A program made the position numbers and the translations under genes. A stretch of 64,000 nucleotides of DNA from contig JANOSD010000116.1 of the NCBI GenBank assembly GCA_031415655.1, positions 1 to 64,000 on the forward strand, given 5' to 3'. This DNA comes from JAKOVR01 sp031415655. GTDB taxonomy: Bacteria > Actinomycetota > Acidimicrobiia > Acidimicrobiales > Acidimicrobilacustridaceae. Numbering within the stretch: position 1 is the stretch's first letter; each line of letters starts with the position of its first letter. Positions 28,482-37,795 of this stretch are shown in pieces. The notes beneath the pieces were generated by a model. The model was not told where the DNA came from and ran no database searches. It worked only from the letters and a program-made list of their open reading frames with translations.

Positions 28482-28888
28482 GCATGGAGACGTGGGAACA
28501 GAAAGTCCTGACCAAGCCCGGCGCGGCCAAACGAGTAGCGGAGATCGAGGACGAACTGCGCCTCGCGGCGGGGCTGACCGCGCTGCGGGAACAAGCGGGC
28601 CTGTCCCAGCGGGACCTGGCCAAGCGCATCGGCGTTTCCCAACCTCGGGTCGCGGCGATCGAACGATCCCGCAATGTCACCATCGATGTCCTCGAGCAGT
28701 ATGTCGAAGGCCTCGGAGCCCACCTCGAGGTCAACGTCGTCAAAGGGTCCCGCAAGGTCTCACTGATAGGCGACCGCACGAAACCAGCCTCGACGAAGAA
28801 GAAGCGAGCGGCCTCGGCGGCCACACCGGTGCCCAAAGCGACCAAGAAATCGTCCCAGACAACTACCGGCAAGCGCCGCTCAGCCTGA
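28478..28888 (+). CDS. XRE-family antitoxin (HigA-like)
   Basis: A 136-residue protein with a helix-turn-helix at about residues 30-70 (LRLAAGLTALREQAGLSQRD, then RIGVSQPRVAAIERSRNVT). The first base of its ATG overlaps the toxin stop region (ATGA). The toxin-before-antitoxin order is that of higBA. The C-terminal 45 residues are Lys/Ala/Thr/Ser-rich, longer than usual, and may add nonspecific DNA binding. It would neutralise the toxin and repress the operon at the upstream palindrome. Confidence 0.87.
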   Translation: MSMETWEQKVLTKPGAAKRVAEIEDELRLAAGLTALREQAGLSQRDLAKRIGVSQPRVAAIERSRNVTIDVLEQYVEGLGAHLEVNVVKGSRKVSLIGDRTKPASTKKKRAASAATPVPKATKKSSQTTTGKRRSA

Positions 28889-29011
28889 TCGACTGTCGCC
28901 GCCGGAGGAGAAGTGCCTCAGGGCGATGCTTCCAGAACACTCCATGAGCGCGTCACTGATCAACGCCTCATGAACGGGCTCATCGCCGGGTCGGGATGGC
29001 GCCGCAGACTC

Positions 29012-29440
29012 TCACCTACGACCGAATCGGCGCTTTCTCGCTTCGGGAGCGTTGAAAACGATGGACTCGAGAATCTGGTCACCCCACGTGCGCTCCTCGG
29101 GGTTCCTGTACGCAACCCAACACGAGAGGCAGGAATTTTCTGCTCCCGCCTTGATCGCAAGTCGGTATGCCGGGCCCTGCGCGTCGGCCTCGTTCAGTTG
29201 TTCGACGTGTCCGATCCACCCGGCTCCGTCAACGTTGGACTCGCGCCCGAGTGTGGTCGCCGACCCCAGCGGACGGCCGTCCTGGGTCGAGGTGACGGTC
29301 ACGATATGGACATCAACCGTGTGGGTGGAATCCCACGCAGACCACGACCCGTCTTGGTTGCGTTCCGACATGCAGTCGTTGGGCAACACCAGCCGCCATC
29401 CATCCCACAGCTCGATCTCTCCAACAACGCGCTCAGCCAT
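29012..29440 (-). CDS. Hypothetical protein in the island
   Basis: A 142-residue protein from ATG 29440: MAERVVGEIELWDGWRLVLP, then DVHIVTVTSTQDGRPLGSAT and KAGAENSCLSCWVAYRNPEE. Composition is protein-like (mixed polar, several Trp), no membrane segment, one CxxC. No family is recognised. The frame continues upstream to 29716 but the sequence there is Arg/Ser-rich and unlikely to be coding. The start lacks a well-spaced ribosome binding site. Confidence 0.5.
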   Translation of the reverse strand: MAERVVGEIELWDGWRLVLPNDCMSERNQDGSWSAWDSTHTVDVHIVTVTSTQDGRPLGSATTLGRESNVDGAGWIGHVEQLNEADAQGPAYRLAIKAGAENSCLSCWVAYRNPEERTWGDQILESIVFNAPEARKRRFGRR

Positions 29441-30077
29441 CTCCCCATCCTGGCTCAGGTGGGGGTGAACCTCCGCCGCCCGCAGGTACTGCAAACCGTT
29501 CGCGCCGCGGGCGCGTCTCAGAACAACGGTCGAACGCATCCCCTGTTCGCGCCCGGATATCGGTCGGAACGCCGGCTCGGCCCGTTTGCTGGACGCCGGT
29601 TTGACGCCGACCGAGGCCATGCTGAGTGGTGGCCACCGACAAACACCAATCTCACACACCGCGAACGTCCTCAACAAGGATGACCTAGGCAGTCCTCCTG
29701 GGGCCTGAACGCGCATCCGCTCTCAGAGCGCCCCTGAACTCGTCCGCCGAGCGCGCTCGCGTCTTGATTGGTCCGTGTCTTCGGGGGCTTCGGCCTGCCA
29801 CCGTCCGCCGCGTCCGCCTGTGTGTGGACCGGTTTCTTCCGGCGCGCCAACAAAACGTTAGCAATGACTTCGACCAGCCATCGTGGCTGGGGTTGAGGCT
29901 GGGCTTCTCACGTCGGCGCCGGCGTGGGAGGGGACCGCTAGTCGAAACCATGCCTCCGGGCTCGGTCGGCTGACGTTTCCCGGAACGGTGAGTAAGATAC
30001 CGTTCGTCGCTGTACAGGTGGCCTTCGATGTGGGGCGTTCTCAGGCGCACGGTCTGGATCAGGGGGATCTCCGACAG
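29441..30077. other. Island spacer, no supported gene
   Basis: Several overlapping frames are open on both strands, as usual for this GC content, but none shows a domain or convincing start. Promoter and leader of the lipoprotein gene (SD AGGGGGA at 30061-30067) lie at its right end. Confidence 0.5.
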
Positions 30078-30689
30078 ATGAACGCAAGCGCTCTGAAGGT
30101 GGCCGTTGCGATCGCTATTGGGGTAGCGGCATCATCGTGCGCCAGTCCGCTCTCGGGGAGAGAACTCGGAGCCTGCCGAACAGAGGATGCTCGACTTGAT
30201 CTCCCTACCTCGATGTCGGCCATTCTTCGCGGGAGCAAGGGCTGGTTTCAGATCGCCTCTTGGCAGAATCCGTCCGCCCCGAAGGATCCTCCGCGTGATC
30301 GGACCGTGACCGCGTACGCCGGCACGGTGGCAATGCCGGATCGGTCGACAAGTTCGCGTGAACTGTCATCCCAAGACTTGATGGCGTCAGACATCGAGAT
30401 TTCGTTGGCGCAGAAGCTCGACGTCTACGCGGTCACGGACACGACCGCCGGCGGGTCGAACTATCTCTCGTTCGCTGTGGCGGTCGGGAATGCCCAGGTC
30501 GTCGCGTTGGGAGAGTGCCGATCGTTGTTGAATGACGGCCTCGATGCGCTTGTCAGCAGCAGCGAGGCGAACGCCGAAGAGGACTTCTTCCGTCGCTACC
30601 TCGAACTCGGGGTGACGGTCTTGCCGGCGAAGCCTTCAGGCGCGTCCTCGGAGCCCTCCGCCTCAATCTCCCCATCGCCCGCATCGTAA
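30078..30689 (+). CDS. Putative lipoprotein in the island
   Basis: A 203-residue exported protein starting at ATG 30078, with AGGGGGA 10 bases upstream. The signal sequence MNASALKVAVAIAIGVAASS ends in a lipobox-like ASSC at about residues 18-21. The mature part (LGACRTEDARLDLP; FQIASWQNPSAPKDPP; NYLSFAVAVGNAQVV) has no recognised domain and ends in a Ser/Pro tail (SEPSASISPSPAS). Probably tethered to the outside of the membrane. Confidence 0.68.
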   Translation: MNASALKVAVAIAIGVAASSCASPLSGRELGACRTEDARLDLPTSMSAILRGSKGWFQIASWQNPSAPKDPPRDRTVTAYAGTVAMPDRSTSSRELSSQDLMASDIEISLAQKLDVYAVTDTTAGGSNYLSFAVAVGNAQVVALGECRSLLNDGLDALVSSSEANAEEDFFRRYLELGVTVLPAKPSGASSEPSASISPSPAS

Positions 30690-30988
30690 TCAGCGCGCTG
30701 AGTCCTGGGGCAGAACCGCCTCCTGATCCTGTACGAAGTGGTTGTCGCGCAGGAGCTATCCCCGAAGAGAAGATCAGCCCGGTCCGAGCGAACGGGCAGT
30801 GCACCGGGTCCGCCCGTCGGCATCGGCGACGACGTGCGCTCCGGTCGGGTGTCCTCGCTGCGGTGCTTGGCGCTGGGCTCGTCGTTGCCGTCGTCGGGTT
30901 CAGGAGCAGGTAGTCCGCTCAGAGCGCCGTCTGGGAGACTGATCCGGCTGCTCCCCCGTCGCCGAGCTGATCGACTTTCACTGCTCTC

Positions 30989-31228
30989 GTGCGAAGGGTT
31001 GGGTGCAGCGGAGAGAGAACCGGAATCGTCTCGAGGTCGGATGTGGTCGTGACCGAGACCGATGTTGTGATCACGTTCGCCGTCGAGGCACTACCGAGCG
31101 GCGTCAGCTACACGTGCGTAGGCAACGACGCGGTCGCCTATGCCGTTGATCTCGGCCAGCCGCTTGAAGGCCGCACGCTCGTGGATGGCACCTGCCGCGG
31201 CCTCGAAAGCACCTCGTGGTGCTCATAG
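30989..31228 (+). pseudogene. Fragment of a secreted or lipoprotein gene
   Basis: The segment DVVVTETDVVITFAVEALPS followed by LGQPLEGRTLVDGTCRGL resembles the C-terminal end of small actinobacterial exported proteins (LGxPLxxRxLxDGxC). No start or N-terminal part can be joined in frame, so it is treated as a remnant. Confidence 0.45.
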
Positions 31229-31249
31229 AGCGGCGGTGTCCGTTGGAGG

Positions 31250-31564
31250 TCCGACGGCGCCGGGATCCTCAAGGGGAACTTCGCGGTGACAGGACTGATG
31301 GTCTCCATCAGTGGACCACCAGGCGCGGCGGTGACTCCAACGCCGGGCGCGGTGCGAGCGGTGGACGGGTCGGGTGTGGTCGTCGCGAGCGTGGAGACCA
31401 ACACCAACGGGAGCTTTCAGCTCGCGTTGGCCAACGGCACCTACCGGCTTGCCGGTCGCAGCCCCCTCTACCAGAGCGCCGAAGCTGACTGCACGACAAA
31501 AGCTGACATATCGGTCAAGGACCGCTTCCTCGACAACGTGACGGTCGAGTGCACACGCCGGTGA
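31250..31564 (+). pseudogene. Fragment encoding a carboxypeptidase-regulatory-like beta domain
   Basis: The frame gives GLMVSISGPPGAAVTPTPGA, then SGVVVASVETNTNGSFQLAL and ANGTYRLAGRSPLYQSAEADC. This is the Ig-like fold found in bacterial lipoproteins (ASVxTxxxGxFxLxLxPGTYxLxGxSP). It lacks a signal peptide and looks like the C-terminal part of a lipoprotein, perhaps joined originally to the preceding fragment. Confidence 0.5.
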
Positions 31565-32335
31565 CAGCCCGCGGCACCACGCGCACGGGCCAGCGTAAGC
31601 ATCCCCGATCAACGACAACCATCGTCCCCGATCCGCGCCCCGCGAACCCGGCCGATCCCGCTCCCGCGAGTATCCCTGCCGGTCATGCGGAGGTGCCCAC
31701 GGTGGAGTGGCTGATCGTCAGGCACCCTCCGTGGCCGACCACTGTTGTCGGGAGATGGTCGGAGCGAGCCGATCTACATGGCCGCCGACGCGTCGAGCGG
31801 GAGGGGCTGATGTGGACGTCGCATTCAGCCGTGCTTGAAATCGTTGCGCAGGTCGACGACGTCACCCCCGGTTCGGATTCCACCGGCGGGGCGTGACTGG
31901 TCTCACCAGACGGTCCCAAACCGGACCCGGGATTCTCGTACACGACAGGCAGTGTCCCAAGGGCAGGTCCGAAGCGGCGGCCGACACCGCCTCGCCCACG
32001 ACCACCGCGCGCCGCGGTTCGCGGGCCGCTGGCCGCAGCAGGGGTGAACCGAGGCGACGGGGGTGTGGGTCAGGTGTCGCTGCTCAACGACGCCGTCGGC
32101 ACCCGTGTCGCCGAGCGGTAACCCGGGTGATCGACGTTGCTCGTTCGTACGGCGGTTGTCGTCTGCCAGCGTGTCGCTCGGTCGGATGGCCACGTATTGC
32201 TGTTTGCTCCAGTGGCCGGTCCTCGCGTTGGGCTCGACGTTGCGCTCGTGTTCGCCGCCGTTGTGCCTCGCTCGTGCTCGGTTGCGTTCTTCGTCGCCGG
32301 TTCGGGTTGCGCGCGTCCGGTCGGCTCGTCGATAC
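31565..32335. other. Right end of the island, no supported gene
   Basis: No frame here has recognisable content. The minus-strand translation near 32345 reads a peptide also found across tRNA-Thr, which is simply the repeated tRNA half. Confidence 0.5.
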
Positions 32336-32374
32336 CTCGTACCGAGAAGGTCAGGAGTTCGATTCTCCTGTCGG
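32336..32374 (+). repeat. Attachment site attR (tRNA-Thr 3'-half copy)
   Basis: Direct repeat of 27041-27079 with 36 of 39 bases identical; the core 32344-32369 is exact over 26 bp. It contains the T arm and part of the anticodon arm but not a full acceptor stem, so it is not a tRNA gene. Confidence 0.88.
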
Positions 32375-32592
32375 TGTGGCGGGCAACGAATCGTCGGGTG
32401 TAACCCCGAGCTGACGGGAGGAGGTCGCAGTCAACCTCGTCGTTTGGGTGCCCGTGGGTCCGAGGCAGCGAAAAGTGGCGATGGCGCAAGCTTCCAGTCC
32501 TTTCCGCCCCCTCGGTCGCTCTGATACCCGATTTGCGTGGGCCTGCTACGGGAAACCGGTCGTATATGAGCTCAGTTCGGTAACGTTCGGGA

Positions 32593-34434
32593 ATGGCGGT
32601 CCCTTCACGATTCCGAATAGTCCTGCTCGCCCTGGTGGTAGCCACGTTGGTGGGGGCGAGTTGCTCGTCCGGGGGCACCACCGGGACCGCCACCACGGTG
32701 GCAAACCGGGGCACCGGTTCGGGAACCGTCGGCACGAGTGGTTCGTCCCCCGCGAAGGGCACGGCGCCAACCGGCACGGCTCCCGGCTCCGGGACCGACG
32801 AAGCCTGTGGTGGGCTTGGCTCGGTGAACGCCGCGGTTCCGGCCGGTTCCGGCCCTGGCGACCTCGTGGCATCAGAGGAACTCACCGAGGCGAACCGGTC
32901 GAGCAAGGGTTTCCCCACGTCAGCACGGGCGTGGCGAATCCTCTACGTGTCGACGGGAGTCGACGAGACTGATCTTTCGCTGGTGTGCGGCACGGCAGCT
33001 GCGCCGGAGCAAGGCCCGAACGTCGCCAACGGCAAGGCTCGCATGCTGGCGTGGTCCCATGGCACGGTTGGCTTGGCCCAGCGATGCCTACCGTCCGCCG
33101 ATCCAGCGGCAGGTCTGTGGGGTGTGATGCCCGGAGGAATCGGAGCTATCGGTTTCGCCGATCCGGGTGGCATCTATGAAGGCGACCCATCCGGTGGTGC
33201 GTTGCAGTACGCAATGAATCAGGGTTGGGTCGTCGCCGCCACCGACTATCGGCCCAACAACACCTACGTCATCGGCAAGATGGCGGCCGGCAACGTGCTC
33301 GACTCCACCCGAGCGGTCGCGCAGCTGCTTATCGAGGAGAAAGTTGGTACCACTCCCGACACGTACCAGATGGTCACCTGGGGTCATTCCCAAGGGGGGC
33401 ACGCCTCGATCTGGGCCGGTCAGCTCGCCGAGACCTACTTCAAAGCGACCAAACCGTCGAAGCCCACACCGGCAATCGAACTCGTAGGCGTGATTGGTTT
33501 GGCTCCAGCTTCCACGTTCGTGGGAACTCGCGGGACGGCCACCGCCGGTGCCGCCGGCCTCGCCGACTGGGAAATGCACCAGAGCGTCGAGGTCGTTGGC
33601 CTTCCCATCCCCAAGCTCGAGCTGCAGATCGGCCCGGCATTGTTCTCCTTCATCTTCGGGTCCTGGGCCAGCTTCTCGCAGCAGCGCCCCCCGGCCGCTG
33701 ATGCAGTCCTGCCCGCCTTCCCGGCGGCGAGCGGCAAGCTCGATCCCAGCGCCGTACTTACCTCGATGGGGCAGGCAACGGTCGACACGATCGTGCCCCT
33801 TTGCCTTCATTCCGACGCCAAAGCGGTGAAGGCTGCCGTGGACCCCTACCGCGACGCCAAGACGAACCAGATGCTGGTTCCTTCGGCATGGAATCTGCCG
33901 TCGGAGTACAAGGTGGGCGACTTCTTCCTCGGTGGCCTCGACGCCACCTGCGCAGGAACGCCACCCCAAGGCCTCGCCGACTGGTGCTCGTGGATCCGCT
34001 GGAACCTGCCCGGGCCGGTGGGCACGAATCCGTTCCCGAAGGTGCCGTCGTGGGGCGGGAAACCCGTTCCGATGCTGATCGGGCAAGGCCTCGACGACAC
34101 GATTATTCACTGCGTGCCCGGATCGGGTGCATCGTCGAGCACGGTGCCGGAAGCGGGCGACTGTATGAGCCGGGCGCTGTTCGACGATCTCCGGCCGGTC
34201 TACTGCCCCGACGGTCAGCCGGCGGCCAGTTCACTCACGCTCACCACGGTCCGCAAAGACGGCCTCGGTAGCCCGGCGAGCCACCTCTCGATTCCGGGCC
34301 AGCTCTCGGCTAAGAACTGGACGCTGCGGGGCAAGGACATGGTGTTCACCGGCTCGCCAGTGCAGACCTTCATGGACGGTGCCTTCGCCGCATCGATCCC
34401 TTCGGGTTGCGGGTCTTCCGTCGAGAACCCCTGA
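32593..34434 (+). CDS. Secreted lipase / alpha-beta hydrolase (secretory lipase family), lipoprotein
   Basis: A 613-residue exported hydrolase. The signal peptide RIVLLALVVATLVGASC ends in a lipobox (VGASC), followed by a Thr/Ser/Gly linker. The nucleophile elbow is GHSQGG with Ser266. Other family segments are MLAWSHGTVG, YAMNQGWVVAATDYRP and GKPVPMLIGQGLDDTIIHC, which carries the likely catalytic Asp. It resembles PF03583 secretory lipases of actinomycetes and fungi. ATG 32593 lies 6 bases after TAACGT (32581-32586). It stands just outside the island's attR. Confidence 0.87.
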   Translation: MAVPSRFRIVLLALVVATLVGASCSSGGTTGTATTVANRGTGSGTVGTSGSSPAKGTAPTGTAPGSGTDEACGGLGSVNAAVPAGSGPGDLVASEELTEANRSSKGFPTSARAWRILYVSTGVDETDLSLVCGTAAAPEQGPNVANGKARMLAWSHGTVGLAQRCLPSADPAAGLWGVMPGGIGAIGFADPGGIYEGDPSGGALQYAMNQGWVVAATDYRPNNTYVIGKMAAGNVLDSTRAVAQLLIEEKVGTTPDTYQMVTWGHSQGGHASIWAGQLAETYFKATKPSKPTPAIELVGVIGLAPASTFVGTRGTATAGAAGLADWEMHQSVEVVGLPIPKLELQIGPALFSFIFGSWASFSQQRPPAADAVLPAFPAASGKLDPSAVLTSMGQATVDTIVPLCLHSDAKAVKAAVDPYRDAKTNQMLVPSAWNLPSEYKVGDFFLGGLDATCAGTPPQGLADWCSWIRWNLPGPVGTNPFPKVPSWGGKPVPMLIGQGLDDTIIHCVPGSGASSSTVPEAGDCMSRALFDDLRPVYCPDGQPAASSLTLTTVRKDGLGSPASHLSIPGQLSAKNWTLRGKDMVFTGSPVQTFMDGAFAASIPSGCGSSVENP

Positions 34435-34577
34435 CCGAAAACCCCTGATCGTCCACTGGGCCCCGTCGGTCGGCTTCTCATCGTTCGGCGAAGCCGAACA
34501 TCGTCGCAAAGAACGACCTGAGCGATCTCCCTGCGTGTCGCTGCCGCTGTGGACCGGAGCGAATGCGTCTCAACCCG

Positions 34578-34626
34578 CAACTATGTTGCAACCAAACCCC
34601 TATAAGGGGGTCGGTTGCAACATGGT
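34578..34626. repeat. Palindromic repeat family B, copy 1
   Basis: Nested hairpin: outer arms ATGTTGCAACC (34583-34593) and GGTTGCAACAT (34613-34623), inner stem CCCC-TATAA-GGGG (34597-34609). With one mismatch the outer arms extend to AAC.ATG on each side. The same design recurs at 45323-45371. Confidence 0.88.
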
Positions 34627-34873
34627 TCACGCGAACACCAAGACCGTCCCAAAACCGACGGTGGTTTCTTCGCGGAGGCACCACTGAGGCCACCAAAGAA
34701 GTGGGCGCACATCCCTGCCGGCATCTTCGCCTCTCGTCGCGTCCTCATGTAGGGGTCCAACATCATTCAACGGTCGAATGTCATCGTTGGCGGTAACACG
34801 ATTTCCGTGTTCCCCCCGTGGAGGGAAGGTGCGGTGGTTCGCGACCAGGTCGGCGCATGAATCCGCTCGCGTT
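34627..34873. other. Intergenic, no gene seen
   Basis: Space between the family B palindrome and the convergent YdeI-like gene. Nothing recognisable. Confidence 0.5.
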
Positions 34874-35473
34874 CTACGAGCCGTCGCTGTCCTTCCGACG
34901 CCACTGGTTGGCACGCTCCCCTCGTGCTGCGAGTTGCGCCGTCTCCGCGATGCGGGCGGCACGGGTCGGCGCCCGCTTGGTGCTGAGGATCCATTCCAGG
35001 ATCCCCCGCCGGGCGGACGGAGGGAAGCTGTCCCACGCTGCACGCGCAGAAGGATGCGAATCGAGCGCGGCGCGGAGATCGTCTGGCTCGACGAGATTCT
35101 CGACCTCGTCAAGGGCCGTCCAGGTGCCGGCCGCCTTCGCCTGCTCTACGGCGTCGATACCCGCCGGCATCATTTGGCCAGCGGCGACGAGCCGTTCGAT
35201 GCGTTCTTTGTTGGCACGCGACCACCTGCTCGTGGGTTTGCGGGGGGTGAGGAGTAGTTGCGACCGGGTCTCATCGAGTTTGCGCGGGAGGCTGTCGACC
35301 CAGCCAAAACACAGCGCCTCCTCCACGACATCGTTGTACGGCACATGTGTGCCACCAGCCGCCTTCTTGTGGGTGACCAGCCAGATGCCCGACGATGTTT
35401 GGTGGTGATCGATGAGCCAGCCCCGCCAATCGCTCCGAGACCGAACCTCGACACGGGGGTAGGAGTCCGACAT
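34874..35473 (-). CDS. YdeI/OmpD-associated family protein
   Basis: A 199-residue soluble protein with the family pattern: SDWRGWLIDHHQTSSGIWLV, then VVEEALCFGWVDSLPRKLDE, PRKPTSRWSRANKERIERL and AWDSFPPSARRGILEWI. These proteins are annotated as bacteriocin-protection or OmdA-like, but a biochemical role is not known. ATG 35473 lies 6 bases behind a TATTTT box (complement of 35480-35485), fitting a leaderless transcript. Confidence 0.88.
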   Translation of the reverse strand: MSDSYPRVEVRSRSDWRGWLIDHHQTSSGIWLVTHKKAAGGTHVPYNDVVEEALCFGWVDSLPRKLDETRSQLLLTPRKPTSRWSRANKERIERLVAAGQMMPAGIDAVEQAKAAGTWTALDEVENLVEPDDLRAALDSHPSARAAWDSFPPSARRGILEWILSTKRAPTRAARIAETAQLAARGERANQWRRKDSDGS

Positions 35474-35612
35474 GGCGTGAAAATATCACCGGGAGGCGGG
35501 ACTTGAGAATGCGGACAAGGGAAGGCTCATCAGGCGAGACTGCAGAGCGTGGGGTGATCACCGCTCTCCTGCGCCCGCCCGTACGCTGGTCCGGACGTCG
35601 GAGGAGCAGACA

Positions 35613-36827
35613 ATGCGGAACCTGGGAGCGGATCAGTGGACGGAGGGGGATTCTCAGGCCGGTTATCAGGCCGAGCCCCGAGAACTACGGGCGGGGGGCC
35701 GGGCGAAACCGCGGTCGCGAGCGGTGTGGGTGGTGGCGGGGTTGCTCGTGCTCGGGTGTGGTGGCGGCGGCACCTTCTCCACCCCTTTTGATGGTCTTGA
35801 TTGCCGACAAACATCGGGCACGATGCCGTTGGTAGGGGCCGCCGGCCGGGGGGACGAGGCGAAAATCAAGGAGTTGCTCGACAAGGGTGAGGCGATCGAC
35901 CAGGTCAACGCCGACCGTCGCACCCCATTGTTTTGTGCCGTCGTAGAGCGGCAGACCGGTGTGGCCAAGCTGCTCATCGATCGTGGAGCCGACGTGAACA
36001 AACGCAACGCGGCGGGCGACTCGCCACTGTTGTGGGCAGCCGACAAGGGCAACGCCGAACTGGTGCAAGCGCTGCTCGCCAAGGGGGCGGATCCGAACCT
36101 GCTATCCGACACCGGGCACGGCCCGCTCTTCCGCGCCATCGCCAACGCCCATCCGGAGTTGGCGCTTGAGCTCATCGCTGCTGGCGCCGACGTCACCACC
36201 GATACGCGACTCGATTTTGAAACCGCGTGTGAAATCACGTTGGAGATGCACCGTCGAGGAACGGCACCCCCCGTACCGGGCTGGCCCACCACCACTGCCC
36301 GTGATGCCGACACCCAAACGTTTCTCACCGCAAAGGCGCAGGTAGGGAAAACCACGGGTTCGGCCGCGACCTGGCTCTCGCCGGGCACGCCCTCCGACAG
36401 GTGCGCGAATGGCACCAAGACCCCAATCGAACACGTCACCCCATTGCTCGCCGCGACCTACCGATTCATGCCGACGGTCGTCCGGGCGCTGCTCGACAAG
36501 GGCGCCTCACCCCAGGTGCTGGCGCTCGATCGGTACAGCCCGCTCTACATCGCGGCGCTGCTGGGCGACGACGAGTCCGTACGGGCGCTCCTGGATCATG
36601 GTGCGCTCGCCGACGCTCCACCGGCAGCCGGCGTTTCCACACCATGGGAGGCGGCGTGCCTCGGTGGCCACCTCACGACCGCCCGCCTGGTCGGTCAATC
36701 CGTGTGGGAGGCGCGTGGGTTGTCCGGCGAGGTGCCCGCGGCATGCCCACTTTCGGTGACGCCATCACCGTCGATCACTTCGTCGCGCGCATCGGTTCCG
36801 GCCGGCTCTCCCACCACCCGTCGCTGA
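35613..36827 (+). CDS. Membrane-anchored ankyrin-repeat protein
   Basis: A 404-residue protein. A hydrophobic segment WVVAGLLVLGC at about residues 39-49 could be a signal anchor or lipobox (VLGC). Ankyrin repeats follow: GTMPLVGAAGRGDEAKIKEL, RTPLFCAVVERQTGVAKLLI, DSPLLWAADKGNAELVQALL, and a second block with YSPLYIAALLGDDESVRALL. The middle 100 residues between the blocks do not match the repeat. ATG 35613 has GGAGGAG upstream. Likely a protein-protein interaction module displayed outside the membrane. Confidence 0.85.
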   Translation: MRNLGADQWTEGDSQAGYQAEPRELRAGGRAKPRSRAVWVVAGLLVLGCGGGGTFSTPFDGLDCRQTSGTMPLVGAAGRGDEAKIKELLDKGEAIDQVNADRRTPLFCAVVERQTGVAKLLIDRGADVNKRNAAGDSPLLWAADKGNAELVQALLAKGADPNLLSDTGHGPLFRAIANAHPELALELIAAGADVTTDTRLDFETACEITLEMHRRGTAPPVPGWPTTTARDADTQTFLTAKAQVGKTTGSAATWLSPGTPSDRCANGTKTPIEHVTPLLAATYRFMPTVVRALLDKGASPQVLALDRYSPLYIAALLGDDESVRALLDHGALADAPPAAGVSTPWEAACLGGHLTTARLVGQSVWEARGLSGEVPAACPLSVTPSPSITSSRASVPAGSPTTRR

Positions 36828-36907
36828 CTATCTCGGTTCTGGCCGGTTGGCGCCGCCCCCGCCAACCATGTGAATCCCGTCCGCTCCTGGTGCGCGAGGC
36901 TCTGGTT

Positions 36908-37654
36908 ATGACCGACCGATTCGATGCCGTCACCTTCGACTTCTGGGACACGCTCTGCCGAGCGCCCGATGTCACGAGTGCACGGGAGCGTCGCATGGGA
37001 TTGCTCGCCGACCTGCTCGCCGATCTCACCGGCGACGAACCTCGTTCTATCGATCAGGTTGAGGACGGACTTCGCCAGGTGCTGGTGGCCTTCAACCAAC
37101 ACTGGGCCGAGAATCGGCAGTTCACGTATGTCGACGCCGCCCCTGTTTTGGTGGACCATTTGGGTATACAACTTGATCAGGCCGGAGTCGATGCCGTCGC
37201 TCGAGCGATCAGTGCCGAGGACAGCGACCACCTGCCGGACCTCACGCCCAACGTCGAACTGGCGTTGCGCACGCTGAAGGACGCCGGGCTTCGTATCGGG
37301 ATCATCTGCGACGTTGGGCTGGCGCCGTCCCGTGTGCTCCGACGACATCTCAACCGCCACGGCGTGCTTGACCTGTTCGATCATTGGTCGTTCTCCGATG
37401 AGGTGGGGCACTACAAACCCGCCCCCGAAATCTTCCGGGATGCGCTTGGGGGGCTGGGCGGCATCGATCCCGCTCGGGCCGCCCACGTGGGGGACCTGCG
37501 CCGTACTGATATCGCTGGAGCACTTGCGATGGGCATCACGGCGATTCGGTACGCGGGCATCACCGACGATCCGCCCGAAGGCCCGGAACCGTTCGAAGCC
37601 GATCACGTGATCCACGACCACGCCCACCTCGCTGACCTGTTGCTCCGGCCCTAG
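36908..37654 (+). CDS. HAD-superfamily hydrolase
   Basis: A 248-residue HAD phosphatase. Motif I is FDFWDTL (Asp11, Asp14), motif III Lys is in HYKPAPEIF and motif IV is HVGDLRRTDIAGA. Motif II, usually Ser/Thr, reads IICDVG, as in some subfamilies. The cap is a helical C1 type between motifs I and II. The substrate is unknown; such enzymes act on sugar phosphates, phosphoglycolate or haloacids. ATG 36908 has a GAGG about 7 bases upstream; the longer frame overlaps the ankyrin gene and is not used. Confidence 0.87.
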   Translation: MTDRFDAVTFDFWDTLCRAPDVTSARERRMGLLADLLADLTGDEPRSIDQVEDGLRQVLVAFNQHWAENRQFTYVDAAPVLVDHLGIQLDQAGVDAVARAISAEDSDHLPDLTPNVELALRTLKDAGLRIGIICDVGLAPSRVLRRHLNRHGVLDLFDHWSFSDEVGHYKPAPEIFRDALGGLGGIDPARAAHVGDLRRTDIAGALAMGITAIRYAGITDDPPEGPEPFEADHVIHDHAHLADLLLRP

Positions 37655-37660
37655 TTTTCT

Positions 37661-37738
37661 CCCGAACTGGGCACGAACTGATCCCGAACTGGGCACACAT
37701 TTCGTCGCTGGGGCGACGAAATGTGTGCCCAGTTCGGG
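37661..37738. repeat. Palindromic repeat family A, copy 1
   Basis: Perfect 26-bp inverted repeat, arms 37683-37708 and 37713-37738, loop TGGG. The left arm is CCCGAACTGGGCACACAT followed by TTCGTCGC. A partial direct copy of the left arm (CCCGAACTGGGCAC) lies at 37661-37674. It follows the HAD gene and could terminate transcription, but its partner copy at 62803 shows it is a dispersed repeat. Confidence 0.92.
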
Positions 37739-37795
37739 GATTGCTGGGTCCTCAGTTCGCAGAAAATTAGGGTTGGCCGGACCCGAAAAGCGACG

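Larger units (their letters stand above)
27041..32374. mobile_element. Decayed integrative element in tRNA-Thr
   Basis: A 5.3-kb island between the tRNA-Thr attL and the attR copy. An integrase relic is adjacent to attL, as expected. Cargo is a HigB/HigA-like toxin-antitoxin pair, a minus-strand hypothetical gene, a lipoprotein and fragments of at least two more genes. No replication, transfer or phage structural genes are seen. The integrase is dead, so the element cannot move unaided. Confidence 0.82.

Noticed and set aside
27021..32918. Minus-strand frames sharing a peptide RRIELLTFS at both 27050 and 32350
   Set aside because: The shared peptide is the reverse translation of the tRNA-Thr half and its att copy, a frequent artefact, not a protein family.
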